From NCBI RefSeq assembly GCF_019219825.1, contig NZ_JAHUXH010000042.1:1-52519 (forward strand): a DNA stretch of 52,519 nucleotides, given 5' to 3'. Position 1 is the stretch's first letter; each line of letters begins with the position of its first letter. The notes beneath the pieces were generated by a model, which was not told where the DNA came from, ran no database searches, and saw only the letters and a list, made by a program, of their open reading frames with translations. The position numbers and the translations under genes were made by a program. This stretch comes from Streptomyces sp. TRM70350 (lineage in GTDB: Bacteria; Actinomycetota; Actinomycetes; Streptomycetales; Streptomycetaceae). Below, piece by piece: positions 33,375 to 42,554 of this stretch.

Positions 33375-34844
33375 CTACGGCGACGCCGGCGCCGACTCTG
33401 CGGCGCCGGTACTCGGCTCCTTGATCACGAGCGGGCGCAGTTCCCAGGCGTCGGCCGCGTAGCCGAGGCGCGTCCCCGGTGCGCTGCGGGCCTGCAGTCG
33501 CCACGGGCTCTGCCCCGTCGGGTAGCAGCGCAGGGTGAGGACCTGGCCGGTGGTGGTCAGGAAGATTTCGGCGATGGAGTGGTCGACGACCACGCGCAGG
33601 TCGACGGGCCGGTCGGCTGGGCAGGGCATCCGGTAGGAGCCGCCGCGGGCCCGGCTGTCCAGTGAGGCGTGGTCGCGGTCGACGACCAGTTCACCCGCGT
33701 CGGCATCGAGGCGGATGTCGAGGTACTCCGAGCCGTCCGGGGTGGTGAGCAGCCGCAGACCGGCGTTTCCGGTCGGCTCCAGACGGGCCGTCAGGTCGAA
33801 GGCGCGGCCCACGGTGCCGAGGTCCACCGGCTGCAGGCCGTGCGTCTCGCCCTCGGCGTGGATGATGTGTTTGCCGCGCAGGGCGAGCAGTTCGGTGGCG
33901 GGCTGCTGGCGCAGCGTGCCGTCGTCGACATGGATCTCGCGGGGCAGGGTGAGGACGCCGGCCCATCCGTCCGCGACGGCCCAGGCTTCGTCGCGGGCTT
34001 CCCATGACCAGCCCCACAGCAGCCACCGGTTGCCCGGTGCGCGCAGCAGGGCGGGTGCGTAGCAGTCGGGGCCGTGGTCGGCGGGTACCGCTGGGCCGGC
34101 CTTGAAGTGGCCGTCGTGCTCTTCGCCGATCAGGGCTGCGACGCTCTGCGGACCGGTGGGCTTGTTCCATGCGCTGAGGATGAGGGCGCCGCGTCCGTCG
34201 GCTGCCGGGAGGTACTGGGGGCATTCCCAGCCCTCGCCGGTGAGCAGGCCGGTGCCGCTGATCGGCTCCTTCTCGCGGGCCGCGAAGGGCCCCCGGTAGG
34301 TCCAGCTCTCCAGGTCGGGCGAGTCGTAGAGAAGGGCGGCTGCGCGGCCGTCCGCGAGGGCGGCGCCGACCAGCATCCGCCAGCCGTCGCCGTCCTGCCA
34401 GACGTACGGGTCGCGGTACATGGTGCAGCCCTCGGGCAGCTCGGGGATGAGCAGTTCGCCCCGCGGTCGGAAGCTGCTGCCGCCGTCGAGGGAGACGGCG
34501 CAGGTGACCGGCTGGTGCTGGAACGAGCGATCCTCGCGGTGCGCGGAGTAGAAGGCGACGAGACGGTCCCCGTCGGAGACGGCGTTGCCGGAGAAGCAGC
34601 CGTCGACGTCCACGCCACCCGGGGTCGGGGACAGGGCGATCGGCAGCGGCTCCCAGGTCAGCAGGTCGGGGCTGCGGAAGTGGCCCCAGTGCAGGTTCGC
34701 GTGGGTCGCTCCGTACGGGTTGTACTGGTAGCACGCGTGGTAGTGGCCGTCGTGGAAGACCAGCCCGTTCGGGTCGTTGATCCAGTTGCGGGGCGGGCGC
34801 AGGTGCGCGACGGGGAAGTGTGGATCGCGGGGTGTGGTGGACAC
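33375..34844 (-). CDS. Intracellular GH32 beta-fructosidase (sucrose-6-phosphate hydrolase/invertase type)
   Basis: 489 residues, no signal peptide. GH32 catalytic residues are visible: nucleophile D24 in WINDPNG, transition-state D145 in YRDP and acid/base E207 in WECPQ. A C-terminal beta-sandwich (from about 340) contains SIAEIFLTT, typical of GH32. It hydrolyses terminal beta-fructosyl bonds in sucrose or short fructans in the cytoplasm. It lies between GH3 and GH30 genes in the run headed by an ABC sugar importer, so the imported sugar may contain both beta-glucosyl and fructosyl groups. Confidence 0.92.
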   Translation of the reverse strand: MSTTPRDPHFPVAHLRPPRNWINDPNGLVFHDGHYHACYQYNPYGATHANLHWGHFRSPDLLTWEPLPIALSPTPGGVDVDGCFSGNAVSDGDRLVAFYSAHREDRSFQHQPVTCAVSLDGGSSFRPRGELLIPELPEGCTMYRDPYVWQDGDGWRMLVGAALADGRAAALLYDSPDLESWTYRGPFAAREKEPISGTGLLTGEGWECPQYLPAADGRGALILSAWNKPTGPQSVAALIGEEHDGHFKAGPAVPADHGPDCYAPALLRAPGNRWLLWGWSWEARDEAWAVADGWAGVLTLPREIHVDDGTLRQQPATELLALRGKHIIHAEGETHGLQPVDLGTVGRAFDLTARLEPTGNAGLRLLTTPDGSEYLDIRLDADAGELVVDRDHASLDSRARGGSYRMPCPADRPVDLRVVVDHSIAEIFLTTTGQVLTLRCYPTGQSPWRLQARSAPGTRLGYAADAWELRPLVIKEPSTGAAESAPASP

Positions 34845-34938
34845 ACGCGTGCCTTTCGGTATGACAGGGGACCGCCCCGCCGACCCTCTGATTGGCGGGG
34901 CGGCGGGCCGACGGGGCGGTGGTTCATGTGTGCGGCCT

Positions 34939-37248
34939 TCAGGTCCGGATGCGGAGTTCCACGCTCAGCTGCTGCTCCCGCCGTGAGCTGGGGCCGACGC
35001 GGAGTGCGAACTCGCCTGGTTCGACCACTCGGCGGTTGTCGGCCGTGACGAGTGAGCACTGCGAGGCAGGGATACTGAGGCGGACGTCCAGGCTTTCGCC
35101 GGGAGCGATCTCGACCTGGGTGAAACCCTTCAACTCCTGCTCGGCCCAGGTGACGCTGGTGGTCAGGTCGCTGATGTATGCCTGGACCGTTTCCAGGGCC
35201 GGACGGGCGCCGCTGTTGGTGAGTCGGACCGTGGCGTTGATGATGCCGTCCGCCGTGACGTCCGGGTTGTGCACGACCAGGTCGGTGTAGGTGACGGTGG
35301 TGTAGGTGAGGCCCTCGCCGAAAGCGAACAGGGGGTCCTGGGTGAGATCCGCGTAGCGGCTCCCGTGCTGGCCTCGCACCTGGTTGTAGAAGACCGGTTG
35401 CTGTCCGACGTGCCGTGCGAAGGAGACCGGGAGCCGGCCGCTGGGTTCGATGAGCCCGAGGAGGAGTTCGGCGACGGCGCGGCCACCGCGCATGCCCGGA
35501 TTGAACGCCTCGATGAGTGCTGCGGCGTTCAGTGCCGAGTCCGGGAGGGTGCTCGGCTTGGACTGGGCGAGTACGACGATCATGGGTGTGCCGGTGGCGG
35601 CGACCGCGTCCAGCAACGCGATCTGGCCCCCTTGGAGGTCGAGCGTCGCCGTCGAGCGCACCTCACCCGTGAGCGCGATGGTGTCACCGACGACCACGAC
35701 GGCGTAGTCGGCGGCCTCTGCGGCAGCGGTGGCCTCCCGAAGTTGTGCCTGGTCGACCGGGGCGGGGGTGAAAACGGCCGGCTGCGGCTGGCCGTCCGGC
35801 CCGAGGGACCACTCGGAGCTGGAGGCGGGGCTTTCGATGTCCGCGCCGCGGGCATACGTGATGGTCCAGTCGGCGGGTGCGACGGCGCGAAGGCCGTCGA
35901 GTACCGTCTCCACCGACTCCCGTGGGTGTCCTTCGGGCATCCAGGGGACCTGTCCGGTGGCGCCCGCCCAGTCGCCGAGCATGGCTTCCGTGCTGTCGGC
36001 GTTGGGGCCGATGACCGCGATCGTCCGCGGCGTGCCCTGGCTCGCGGCGCGGCCGGTTCCGTCCGAGGTCAGCCCGCCTTCGAGGGGCAGGATCCCCTCG
36101 TTGCGCAGCAGCACCAGGGAGCGTCGGGCGGTCTCGAGGTTGAGGTCGGCGTGGGCGCGGCAGCCGATCACCTGTGCCTGCCGCTCGGGGTCGGGGGTGC
36201 GGGGGTCCTCGAAGAGCCCGAGTTCGAACTTCAGCCGCAGGACCCGCCGTACCGCGTCATCGATCTGTTTCTCTTCGACCAAACCGCGGGCGACCGCCTC
36301 CTGTGCGCCCTCGAAGAACTGCGGCGTGGCCATGATGAGGTCGTTGCCCGCGTTGACGGCGACCGCCGCGGCCTCGGCGTAGTCGGCGCAGGTCCGCTGG
36401 TCGTAGACCATCCGGCCGACGTTGTCCCAGTCGGTCACCAGCGTGCCGGTGAAGCCCCACTCGCCCTTGAGCACGTCGTTGATCAGCCACTCATTGGCGG
36501 TGATGGGCACGCCGTCGATCGACTGGTAGCCGAGCATGAAGGCGCGGCAGCCGGCACGGACCGCCTGCTCGAACGGGGGCAGGAACCATGAACGCAGCTT
36601 GCGCGGGCTGAGCTCGGCTTCGCTCGCGTCGCGCCCGCCCAGGGTTTCGGAGTAGCCCGCGAAGTGCTTGGCGTACGCCAGCACGGCGGTCGGGTCGCCG
36701 AGGCCCTCACCCTGATAGCCGCGCACCATCGCCGCCCCGAGTTCACCGATCAGGAACGGGTCCTCGCCGAACGTCTCGTTGATCCGGCCCCAGCGCAGGT
36801 CCCGGGTGATGCACAGCACCGGGGAGAACGTCCCGTGGATTCCGGTCGCCGCGATTTCGGTCGCGGCCGCACGGGCCACCCGGTGGAGCAGGGCGGGATC
36901 CCAGGTGCAGGCCATGGCCAGCTGGGTCGGGAAGATGGTCGCGCCCGGCCAGAACGAGTGGCCGTGGATGCCGTCGTCGGCCGTCAGCAGTGGAATGCCG
37001 AGGCGTGTCCGCCGGGCCAGTTCCATGGCCTGCGGCATCAGGTCGGGAGACACATGCAGAACCGATCCGGCCAGCTTGGCCGACACGATGTCGGCCAGGT
37101 CCCCGTGTTGTGCGTCGAGCATCAGCAACTGCCCGACCTTCTCCGGCAGGGTCATCCGGGACAGCAAGTCGTCGATTCTCGCTTCCACGGACGCTTCCGG
37201 ATCCAGGTACGCCGCAGAGCGGACCGGCTGTCCCACTTTGGTCTCCAA
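34939..37248 (-). CDS. GH3 beta-glucosidase
   Basis: 769 residues, no signal peptide. GH3 N-terminal barrel: GKH-type KHF motif (YAKHFAGYSET, 193-203), nucleophile D273 in LVTDWDNVG. The alpha/beta sandwich has GPNADSTEAMLGDW and the C-terminal fibronectin-III-like domain ends EPGEFALRVGPSSRREQQLS. Probably splits imported beta-glucosides in the cytoplasm. About 130 bp separate it from the permease gene upstream and 94 bp from the GH32 gene downstream. Confidence 0.92.
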   Translation of the reverse strand: METKVGQPVRSAAYLDPEASVEARIDDLLSRMTLPEKVGQLLMLDAQHGDLADIVSAKLAGSVLHVSPDLMPQAMELARRTRLGIPLLTADDGIHGHSFWPGATIFPTQLAMACTWDPALLHRVARAAATEIAATGIHGTFSPVLCITRDLRWGRINETFGEDPFLIGELGAAMVRGYQGEGLGDPTAVLAYAKHFAGYSETLGGRDASEAELSPRKLRSWFLPPFEQAVRAGCRAFMLGYQSIDGVPITANEWLINDVLKGEWGFTGTLVTDWDNVGRMVYDQRTCADYAEAAAVAVNAGNDLIMATPQFFEGAQEAVARGLVEEKQIDDAVRRVLRLKFELGLFEDPRTPDPERQAQVIGCRAHADLNLETARRSLVLLRNEGILPLEGGLTSDGTGRAASQGTPRTIAVIGPNADSTEAMLGDWAGATGQVPWMPEGHPRESVETVLDGLRAVAPADWTITYARGADIESPASSSEWSLGPDGQPQPAVFTPAPVDQAQLREATAAAEAADYAVVVVGDTIALTGEVRSTATLDLQGGQIALLDAVAATGTPMIVVLAQSKPSTLPDSALNAAALIEAFNPGMRGGRAVAELLLGLIEPSGRLPVSFARHVGQQPVFYNQVRGQHGSRYADLTQDPLFAFGEGLTYTTVTYTDLVVHNPDVTADGIINATVRLTNSGARPALETVQAYISDLTTSVTWAEQELKGFTQVEIAPGESLDVRLSIPASQCSLVTADNRRVVEPGEFALRVGPSSRREQQLSVELRIRT

Positions 37249-37382
37249 GTGATGAGTCGTACGGAGTCAGAGAGTTGATCGGCGATGGCGAGCGCTTCGT
37301 CGCAAAGGCGCTGCCGCCTGCCGTGGCGGGGCTCGCGCACCGGCTGCCCGCCGCGCAGGGCGGTGAGGTAGGGGCCGGGCTG

Positions 37383-38270
37383 TCACTTCAGGCCGGTGGT
37401 GGCAATTCCGGCCACGAACTGGCGCTGGAAGAGGAGGAAGACCACCATCACCGGCAGCAGGACGACCACGGCACCGGCGAGCAGGATGCCGAAGCGGGTG
37501 AAGGACTGTCCGCTGCTGGCCAGGGCGAGGCCGACGGGGAGGGTGTACTGGCTCTCGTTCTGGGCCACGACCAAGGGCCACAGGAAGTTGTTCCAGGAGC
37601 CGAGGAAGGTGATGATCCCCAGCGTGGCGAGGGCCGGTTTGGTCAGCGGCAGGATGATCCTCGCGAAGATGGCCAGTTCGCGGCAGCCGTCGACGCGGGC
37701 GGCGTCGATCAGCTCGTCGGGCAGGGTGGAGATGAACTGCCGCATCAGGAACACCCCGAAGGGGCCCGCCAGGAACGGCAGGATCAGCCCGAGCAGGGAG
37801 CCGGTCAGCTGCATGTTGGCCACCAGCACGTACAGCGGCACGAAGGTGACCAGGCCGGGGATCATGAGCGTCCCCATGACCAGCAGGAAAACGGCGCGCT
37901 GGCCGCGGAACTCCAGCTTGGCCAGGGCGTATCCGAGCATCGAGCAGAAGATGAGGTTCCCGGCGGTGACGGCGAGGGCCACGATCACGGAGTTGGCGAA
38001 CATGCTCGTGAAGTCGAGCGTGCTGAACAGCTCACCGTAGTTGGCGGTCGTGGGCGCCGTGGGTACCAAGACGGGTGGGACTCGGCGGATGTCGGCCTCG
38101 GGCTTGAAGGAGCCGGAGAGCATCCACAGGAACGGCGCGATCATCAGCAGCAGGGCGCCGGCGAGAGGTATGTACAGCCAGGGTTGGCCCCAGTTCTGGC
38201 GGATGCGGCGGCGCCTGAGGGTGCGGTCGGTGCCCGGGTGTGCCGCCGGGAGAGGGGAGAGGGTGCTCAT
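37383..38270 (-). CDS. ABC sugar transporter permease (MalG-type)
   Basis: 295 residues, six membrane helices (first at about 34-56). The EAA loop (IDAARVDGCRELAIFARIIL) docks the ATPase. Carbohydrate uptake family 1. Starts 6 nt after the stop of the other permease gene. No ATPase gene is in the run; such systems usually share the MsiK ATPase in Streptomyces. Confidence 0.9.
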   Translation of the reverse strand: MSTLSPLPAAHPGTDRTLRRRRIRQNWGQPWLYIPLAGALLLMIAPFLWMLSGSFKPEADIRRVPPVLVPTAPTTANYGELFSTLDFTSMFANSVIVALAVTAGNLIFCSMLGYALAKLEFRGQRAVFLLVMGTLMIPGLVTFVPLYVLVANMQLTGSLLGLILPFLAGPFGVFLMRQFISTLPDELIDAARVDGCRELAIFARIILPLTKPALATLGIITFLGSWNNFLWPLVVAQNESQYTLPVGLALASSGQSFTRFGILLAGAVVVLLPVMVVFLLFQRQFVAGIATTGLK

Positions 38271-38276
38271 GGGTCG

Positions 38277-39263
38277 TCAGTCCTTGTCTCGCAGCACTCG
38301 GAACTGCAGCACGGTCAGCGCGACGATGAGGACGAAGATGACGTAGCTGGCGGCCGACGCCATGTCGTAGTTGCCGTTGCCGAACTGGTTGTAGGCGTAC
38401 AACGTGGCCGACAGGGTGGAATCCAGCGGCCCACCGCCCGTCATCACGAACGGCTCGTCGAAGAACTGCAGATAGCCGATGCCCGTGGTCACGGCGGTCA
38501 GCAGCAGGGCCGGACGCAGGAGCGGGAAGGTGACCCGCCAGAACCGCTGCCAGGGCCCGGCACCGTCGAGTTCGGCCGCCTCCATCAGGGACTGGGGCAC
38601 GGACTGCAGACCCGCCAGCATGATGATCATGACGGTGCCGAGGTTGCGCCACACCGCCATCACGATCATGACGGGCAGAGCGAAGCGGGTGTCCGCCAGC
38701 CAGGCCGGGCCGTCGATCCCGAACCAGCCCAGGACGAGGTTCACCAGTCCCGCGCGAGGTTCGAGGAGCGTCTTCCACACCACGGCGACGGCCACGATGC
38801 TGGTGATCACCGGCAGGTAGAAGCCGACCCGGAAGACGGCACGGAAGCGGCGGATGCCACGGTCGAGGGCGACCGCCGCGGCGAGCCCGGCGGCCAGCGT
38901 CAGGGGCAGGGCCACCAGGACGAACACGCCCGTGTTGCGCAGGGCCGTAAAGAACTGATCGTCCTGGAAGAGCCGCACGTAGGTGTCGAGGCCCGTGAAC
39001 GACACGTTCAGCGGGGTGCGCAGGTCGGCGCTCTTGGTGTCGGTCAGGCTCATCAGCAGCGACCACACCACCGGCAGCAGCATGAAGGCCGCGAACAGCG
39101 CGAGGAACGGGGCGGCGAGGATCCAGGCGGCCCGGGCCTGCCTGCCGCGCGCCGGGCTCCGGAGCCCGGAGTGCCGGCGACCGGCACTCCGTTCCGGCCC
39201 CATGGTGCTCTGCTTACCGGTGTCGCCCCGCCCGGGGAGCGTTTTCGTGGACATGGATGTCAT
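38277..39263 (-). CDS. ABC sugar transporter permease (MalF-type)
   Basis: 328 residues, ~45 hydrophilic N-terminal residues then six membrane helices. EAA loop LMEAAELDGAGPWQRFWRVT. Pairs with the MalG-type permease. The start is ATG 39263, with an alternative ATG three codons downstream; neither has a strong ribosome binding site. A tandem GTCCGTACGAGGG word (39267-39279 and 39281-39293) lies just upstream. Confidence 0.9.
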   Translation of the reverse strand: MTSMSTKTLPGRGDTGKQSTMGPERSAGRRHSGLRSPARGRQARAAWILAAPFLALFAAFMLLPVVWSLLMSLTDTKSADLRTPLNVSFTGLDTYVRLFQDDQFFTALRNTGVFVLVALPLTLAAGLAAAVALDRGIRRFRAVFRVGFYLPVITSIVAVAVVWKTLLEPRAGLVNLVLGWFGIDGPAWLADTRFALPVMIVMAVWRNLGTVMIIMLAGLQSVPQSLMEAAELDGAGPWQRFWRVTFPLLRPALLLTAVTTGIGYLQFFDEPFVMTGGGPLDSTLSATLYAYNQFGNGNYDMASAASYVIFVLIVALTVLQFRVLRDKD

Positions 39264-39311
39264 CCGTCCGTACGAGGGTTGTCCGTACGAGGGGTACTCA
39301 CGTGGCGGCGC

Positions 39312-40610
39312 TCAGCGGCCGGTGCCGATGCTGGTGGCCTTGGACTGCAGCGTCTTCTGCACCTGGGCGACGGTGGCCTTGCCGAGGGCCAGCTTCTCCA
39401 GTTCGGAGTCGATGGCGTCGGCGATCTGCTGCCAGGTCATGATGGCGGGCGGCGCCTTGCTGACCTTGAGCTGCTCGTCGAACGCCTTCATGTTCTCGTC
39501 CGCGCTCAGCTTCCCCTCCGACCACGCCTGGGGCGAAGGAGGCAGGCTGCCGGTGGCCTTGGCATAGGCAGCGAGGTTGGCGGGCTCGGTCAGGAACTGG
39601 GCGAACTTCCATGCCGCGTCGGGGTTCTTGGCGTCCTTGAACACCGCCAGGTCGCTGCCGCCGGCGAACCCGGCGGGCTGCTTGCTGTACGGCACCGGCA
39701 TGGTCTTCCACTTGCCGTCCAGCTCCGGGGCGTCCTTGTGGAAGCTGCCGCCGGCCCACGCGGCCTCCTGGTAGGTGGCGATCAGCCCGTCCCGGAAGCC
39801 CTGCACGTTGTCCGACCTGTCGGTCGGCGCCAGGCCCTGCTTGGGAACGCGTGACCAGTACTCCAGCGCCTTGGCGACCTCGGGCGTGTCGAAGGTGAAC
39901 TTCCCGGTCTTGGCGTCGTAAATGTCACCACCCTCCTGCCAGACCATTGGCAGCCAGAAGATCCAGGAGTTGAAGCCCATCACCAGACCGGTGGCGTAGC
40001 GCAGCTTGGGGTTCTGCTTGCCGGCGGTGGCCTGGATGGCCTTGAGGTCCTTGATGTATCCGTCCCGGTCGCCGGCCAGGGGGCCCTTGATGCCGGCCTT
40101 CGTGGTGAGGTCGGTCCGGTAGTAGACCACGGTGGTGTCGGCGATGAACGGGACGCCGTAGGAGGTGTTCTTGTACTTGGTGGTGTCCCACTGGCCGGGG
40201 TAGAAGTCCGACGACTTGATCGACGTCGGGGTGGCCTGGAAGGCGTTCATGGCAGCCATCTCGGCCATCCAGGTGGTTCCGACCATGGACAGGTCCGGTG
40301 TGTTGCCGCCGGCGACCGCGGTGGTCAGCTTGTCGTGTGCGGCGTCCCAAGGAACGGCGGTGATCTTGACGTCTGCGTCCGGGTTCTCCTGCTCGAACTT
40401 CTTGGCCAGGTCCTCCAGGTTCTCGTCGGGGTCACCCATGGACCACATGACCACCGTCCCCTTGGCCTTGCCCGCGCCGATCGCGGCGGGCGCATCGTTG
40501 CCGGGGCCGGAATCCTCGCTCCGGCCGCAGCCGGTGGCCATCAGGGCTGCCGTGACGGTGACGCACAGGGTCTGGACGGTTCTGACAGCGTGACGGGTGG
40601 TGATACGCAT
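39312..40610 (-). CDS. ABC sugar transporter solute-binding lipoprotein (family 1)
   Basis: 432 residues. Lipoprotein signal with lipobox LMATGC (Cys28). The mature domain follows extracellular solute-binding family 1: GTVVMWSMGDPDENLEDLAK, EVPFIADT-like region (SYGVPFIADTTVVYYRTDL) and AWAGGSFHKDAP. It captures an oligosaccharide at the outer membrane face. First gene of the run, the LacI gene lies 395 bp upstream in the same direction. Confidence 0.92.
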   Translation of the reverse strand: MRITTRHAVRTVQTLCVTVTAALMATGCGRSEDSGPGNDAPAAIGAGKAKGTVVMWSMGDPDENLEDLAKKFEQENPDADVKITAVPWDAAHDKLTTAVAGGNTPDLSMVGTTWMAEMAAMNAFQATPTSIKSSDFYPGQWDTTKYKNTSYGVPFIADTTVVYYRTDLTTKAGIKGPLAGDRDGYIKDLKAIQATAGKQNPKLRYATGLVMGFNSWIFWLPMVWQEGGDIYDAKTGKFTFDTPEVAKALEYWSRVPKQGLAPTDRSDNVQGFRDGLIATYQEAAWAGGSFHKDAPELDGKWKTMPVPYSKQPAGFAGGSDLAVFKDAKNPDAAWKFAQFLTEPANLAAYAKATGSLPPSPQAWSEGKLSADENMKAFDEQLKVSKAPPAIMTWQQIADAIDSELEKLALGKATVAQVQKTLQSKATSIGTGR

Positions 40611-41005
40611 GGTGCGGCTCCTTGCCGTTGAGCGATACAGAGGCGGGGGGCGGCGAAGGTGGGAGGCGGACGCCCGGATGGGTCAGCACACGAGTGGAGA
40701 CCGTCTGCGGTGGCAGCGGCATCGACGGTCAGCCATAGGTCGCGGCTGGAGCATCCGACGCGGAGTGGGTAGCGGCCGGGCGGGTGTGCCAGGCGCACCG
40801 TTCGGTGTCCCGGATCGGGAACGCACGGGCGGAAAGGTGCATGTGGGCGGTGCCGCGTGAACGCAGGCGCAGCCGCTAGAGGTGTGTGAGGAAGGCGAGT
40901 CCGAAGAAGTTCGCCGAGGTTTCAAGAAGACGGGGGCGGTGCGTCACCGGCAACGCACCGCCCGGCTGCGAGGCGCCATCACGTGCGCATCGCGATGACG
41001 TCGCG
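40611..41005. promoter_or_regulatory. Upstream region of the ABC/GH run
   Basis: About 395 bp with the promoter of the solute-binding gene. No clear palindromic LacI operator found by eye. It contains a GH3 tail scrap (next entry). Confidence 0.4.
40699..40798 (-). pseudogene. GH3 C-terminal scrap
   Basis: The frame VRLAHPPGRYPLRVGCSSRD then LWLTVDAAATADG matches the ending of GH3 fibronectin-III-like domains (...PGEFALRVGPSSR...). Only ~33 residues remain; no start. Suggests a second GH3 gene once lay here. Confidence 0.55.
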
Positions 41006-42013
41006 TCAGTTCGAGCTCGGCTCCGACGTCGAACCACGGATCACGAGGCTGGTGGGAATGATGCGCGAGGAGGCGGCCTCCGGCGATCTCCGCACGTGGT
41101 CGAGCAGCAGACGCGCCGCCGCCTCACCCATTTCCCGCATCGGCTGACGGATGGTGGTCAGTCCCGGATAGGTGTACGACGCCAGCTCGACGTCATCGAA
41201 CCCCACCACGGCGACATCCCGCGGAATCCGAAGGCCGGCCTCGTGCAAGGCCGCGAGCACGCCGGCCGCCGAGGGGTCGTTGTGCCCGAAGACCGCGTCG
41301 AACTCCACGCCGTCCGCGAGAGCTTGCGCGACCGCGCTCCGGGCTGTGTCGAACAAGAAGTCACCGCCGATGATGCTGCGCGGGTCGAGCTCGATCCCGG
41401 CCTTCGCATAGACGTCGACGAACCCGCCCAGCCGTTCCTGAGTGCAGCCGTACTCTTCGGGACCGGTCACCACCAGAGGGCGACGGCGGCCGAGGTCCAG
41501 CAGGTGGCGCGCCGCCTGCTCACCGCCCTCCCGGTTGGTGGTGGCCACGTAGGGGAATCCCGGCCGCTGGAAGCGGTCGTCGATCAGCACCACCGGCAGT
41601 CCGGCTTCGTGCAGTTCCGTGATGGCTGCCAGGGCCCCCTCGGGCTCGATCACCAGCAGACCGTCGAACGACTTGGCGGCGACCTGCAGACCCAGTCTGC
41701 GCAGTGACTCCTCACCGCGGTTCACGGTCAGCATGCGCAGTCCGAAACCCTCGGTCTCCAGCGTTTCGACGACCGCCTGCACTATGCCGGCCCAGGCCCA
41801 GGCCATGTCAGGAACCAGCATGCCGATCATCTGTGTCGTGCCGCGTGCGAGCCCCACTGCCCCGGCGCTCGGCACATAGCCGAGCTCCGAGATCGCCTGG
41901 CGGACCTTCAAGACGGTGTTCTCGTTGATCTCGCCCTTGGCGTTCAGCACCCGCGAGACCGTCGTCTTGCTGACCCCGGCCCGCGCGGCCACGTCGGCGA
42001 TAGTGACTCCCAT
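41006..42013 (-). CDS. LacI-family regulator of the ABC/GH30-GH32-GH3 run
   Basis: 335 residues, ATG after AGGGGAGGTGAC. N-terminal HTH VTIADVAARAGVSKTTVSRVLNAKG with hinge helix (SAGAVGLARGTTQ), then a periplasmic-binding-like sugar domain with VVGFDDVELASYTYPGLTTI. A longer frame to 42148 is rejected: it lacks a ribosome binding site and would translate the 12-bp repeats into an Arg-rich tail. Probable repressor of the sugar run just downstream; its own upstream region carries four 12-bp repeats. Confidence 0.9.
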   Translation of the reverse strand: MGVTIADVAARAGVSKTTVSRVLNAKGEINENTVLKVRQAISELGYVPSAGAVGLARGTTQMIGMLVPDMAWAWAGIVQAVVETLETEGFGLRMLTVNRGEESLRRLGLQVAAKSFDGLLVIEPEGALAAITELHEAGLPVVLIDDRFQRPGFPYVATTNREGGEQAARHLLDLGRRRPLVVTGPEEYGCTQERLGGFVDVYAKAGIELDPRSIIGGDFLFDTARSAVAQALADGVEFDAVFGHNDPSAAGVLAALHEAGLRIPRDVAVVGFDDVELASYTYPGLTTIRQPMREMGEAAARLLLDHVRRSPEAASSRIIPTSLVIRGSTSEPSSN

Positions 42014-42089
42014 GTCACCTCCCCTCCCTTCCTGCAGAGGCGGAAGACTTCCTCCCGCACCGAAGGGCAGATCGTACAGAGCCCAGTGG

Positions 42090-42137
42090 AACCGGTACCG
42101 GAAGCGGTCCCGGAACCGGTTTCGGTACCGGTTCCGG
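42090..42137. repeat. Four tandem 12-bp repeats (consensus AACCGGTTCCGG)
   Basis: Copies: AACCGGTACCGG, AAGCGGTCCCGG, AACCGGTTTCGG, TACCGGTTCCGG, without gaps. Each contains ACCGGT- and CCGG-type dyads. They lie 77-124 bp upstream of the LacI start, where operator arrays occur. Could also be a simple slipped-strand repeat. Confidence 0.75.
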
Positions 42138-42190
42138 AAGTGAAGCACCGAGAGGCCCGACCGGTCAATACACCGGAAACGATTCGTTCA

Positions 42191-42331
42191 CTGGCCGTTC
42201 TCGGTCTTGCCGGTGTCGCGGAAGCCTGCCGGTTCGCCACCTAGTTGGCCGCCCTGACCTGCTCGTTTACCGGCCACAACCCGCCCTGCCCGAGCGGGTT
42301 GGCGCAGGTCGCGACCGCCGGCGACGCCTGA
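42191..42331 (+). pseudogene. Fructokinase (PfkB) C-terminal scrap
   Basis: The plus-strand frame reads VAEACRFAT, an in-frame TAG, LAALTCS, GHNPP, then VATAGDA and a stop. This matches the last ~45 residues of the intact fructokinase at 45625-46587 (VAEACRFATRVAALTCSVAG, PNPP, FATAGDS). Diverged copy, no start. Confidence 0.8.
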
Positions 42332-42415
42332 CGGCCTGTCGATCCGTACGGAAATAATCGCGCCCGCACCATTGACGGCACTGGCCGGATTGCGCTTCAT
42401 TGTCGGGGCATTCGC

Positions 42416-42447
42416 TGTCATCGATGACACAAGTCATCGATGACACC
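42416..42447. promoter_or_regulatory. Double LacI-type operator upstream of the levanase
   Basis: Two palindromes, TGTCATCGATGACA (42416-42429) and GTCATCGATGACA (42433-42445), 16 bp centre to centre, with the central CG typical of LacI operators. It differs at only 3 of 32 positions from the site at 46746-46777. Start of the levanase gene is 108 bp downstream. Confidence 0.8.
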
Positions 42448-42554
42448 CCAGTCGGCTGCGTGGACGTCGACGCCGCTGGGACGTCACTTTTCGGTCCGTC
42501 CGCGCCGGGCCGCGCCCACCGCTGCGCCGACGAGCCGCCGGACAAGGAGACACC

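Noticed and set aside
39267..39293. Tandem GTCCGTACGAGGG before the MalF-type permease
   Set aside because: Only two copies and no obvious function; noted in the gene entry but not raised as a finding.
40987..41003. GCATCGCGATGACG as another TGTCATCGATGACA-type operator
   Set aside because: Only the central CATCG/GATGAC words match and it lies after the LacI stop codon, not in a promoter.
42014..42148. A 45-residue Arg-rich N-terminal extension of LacI
   Set aside because: The 12-bp repeats would encode it; the strong ribosome binding site lies just before the internal ATG at 42013.
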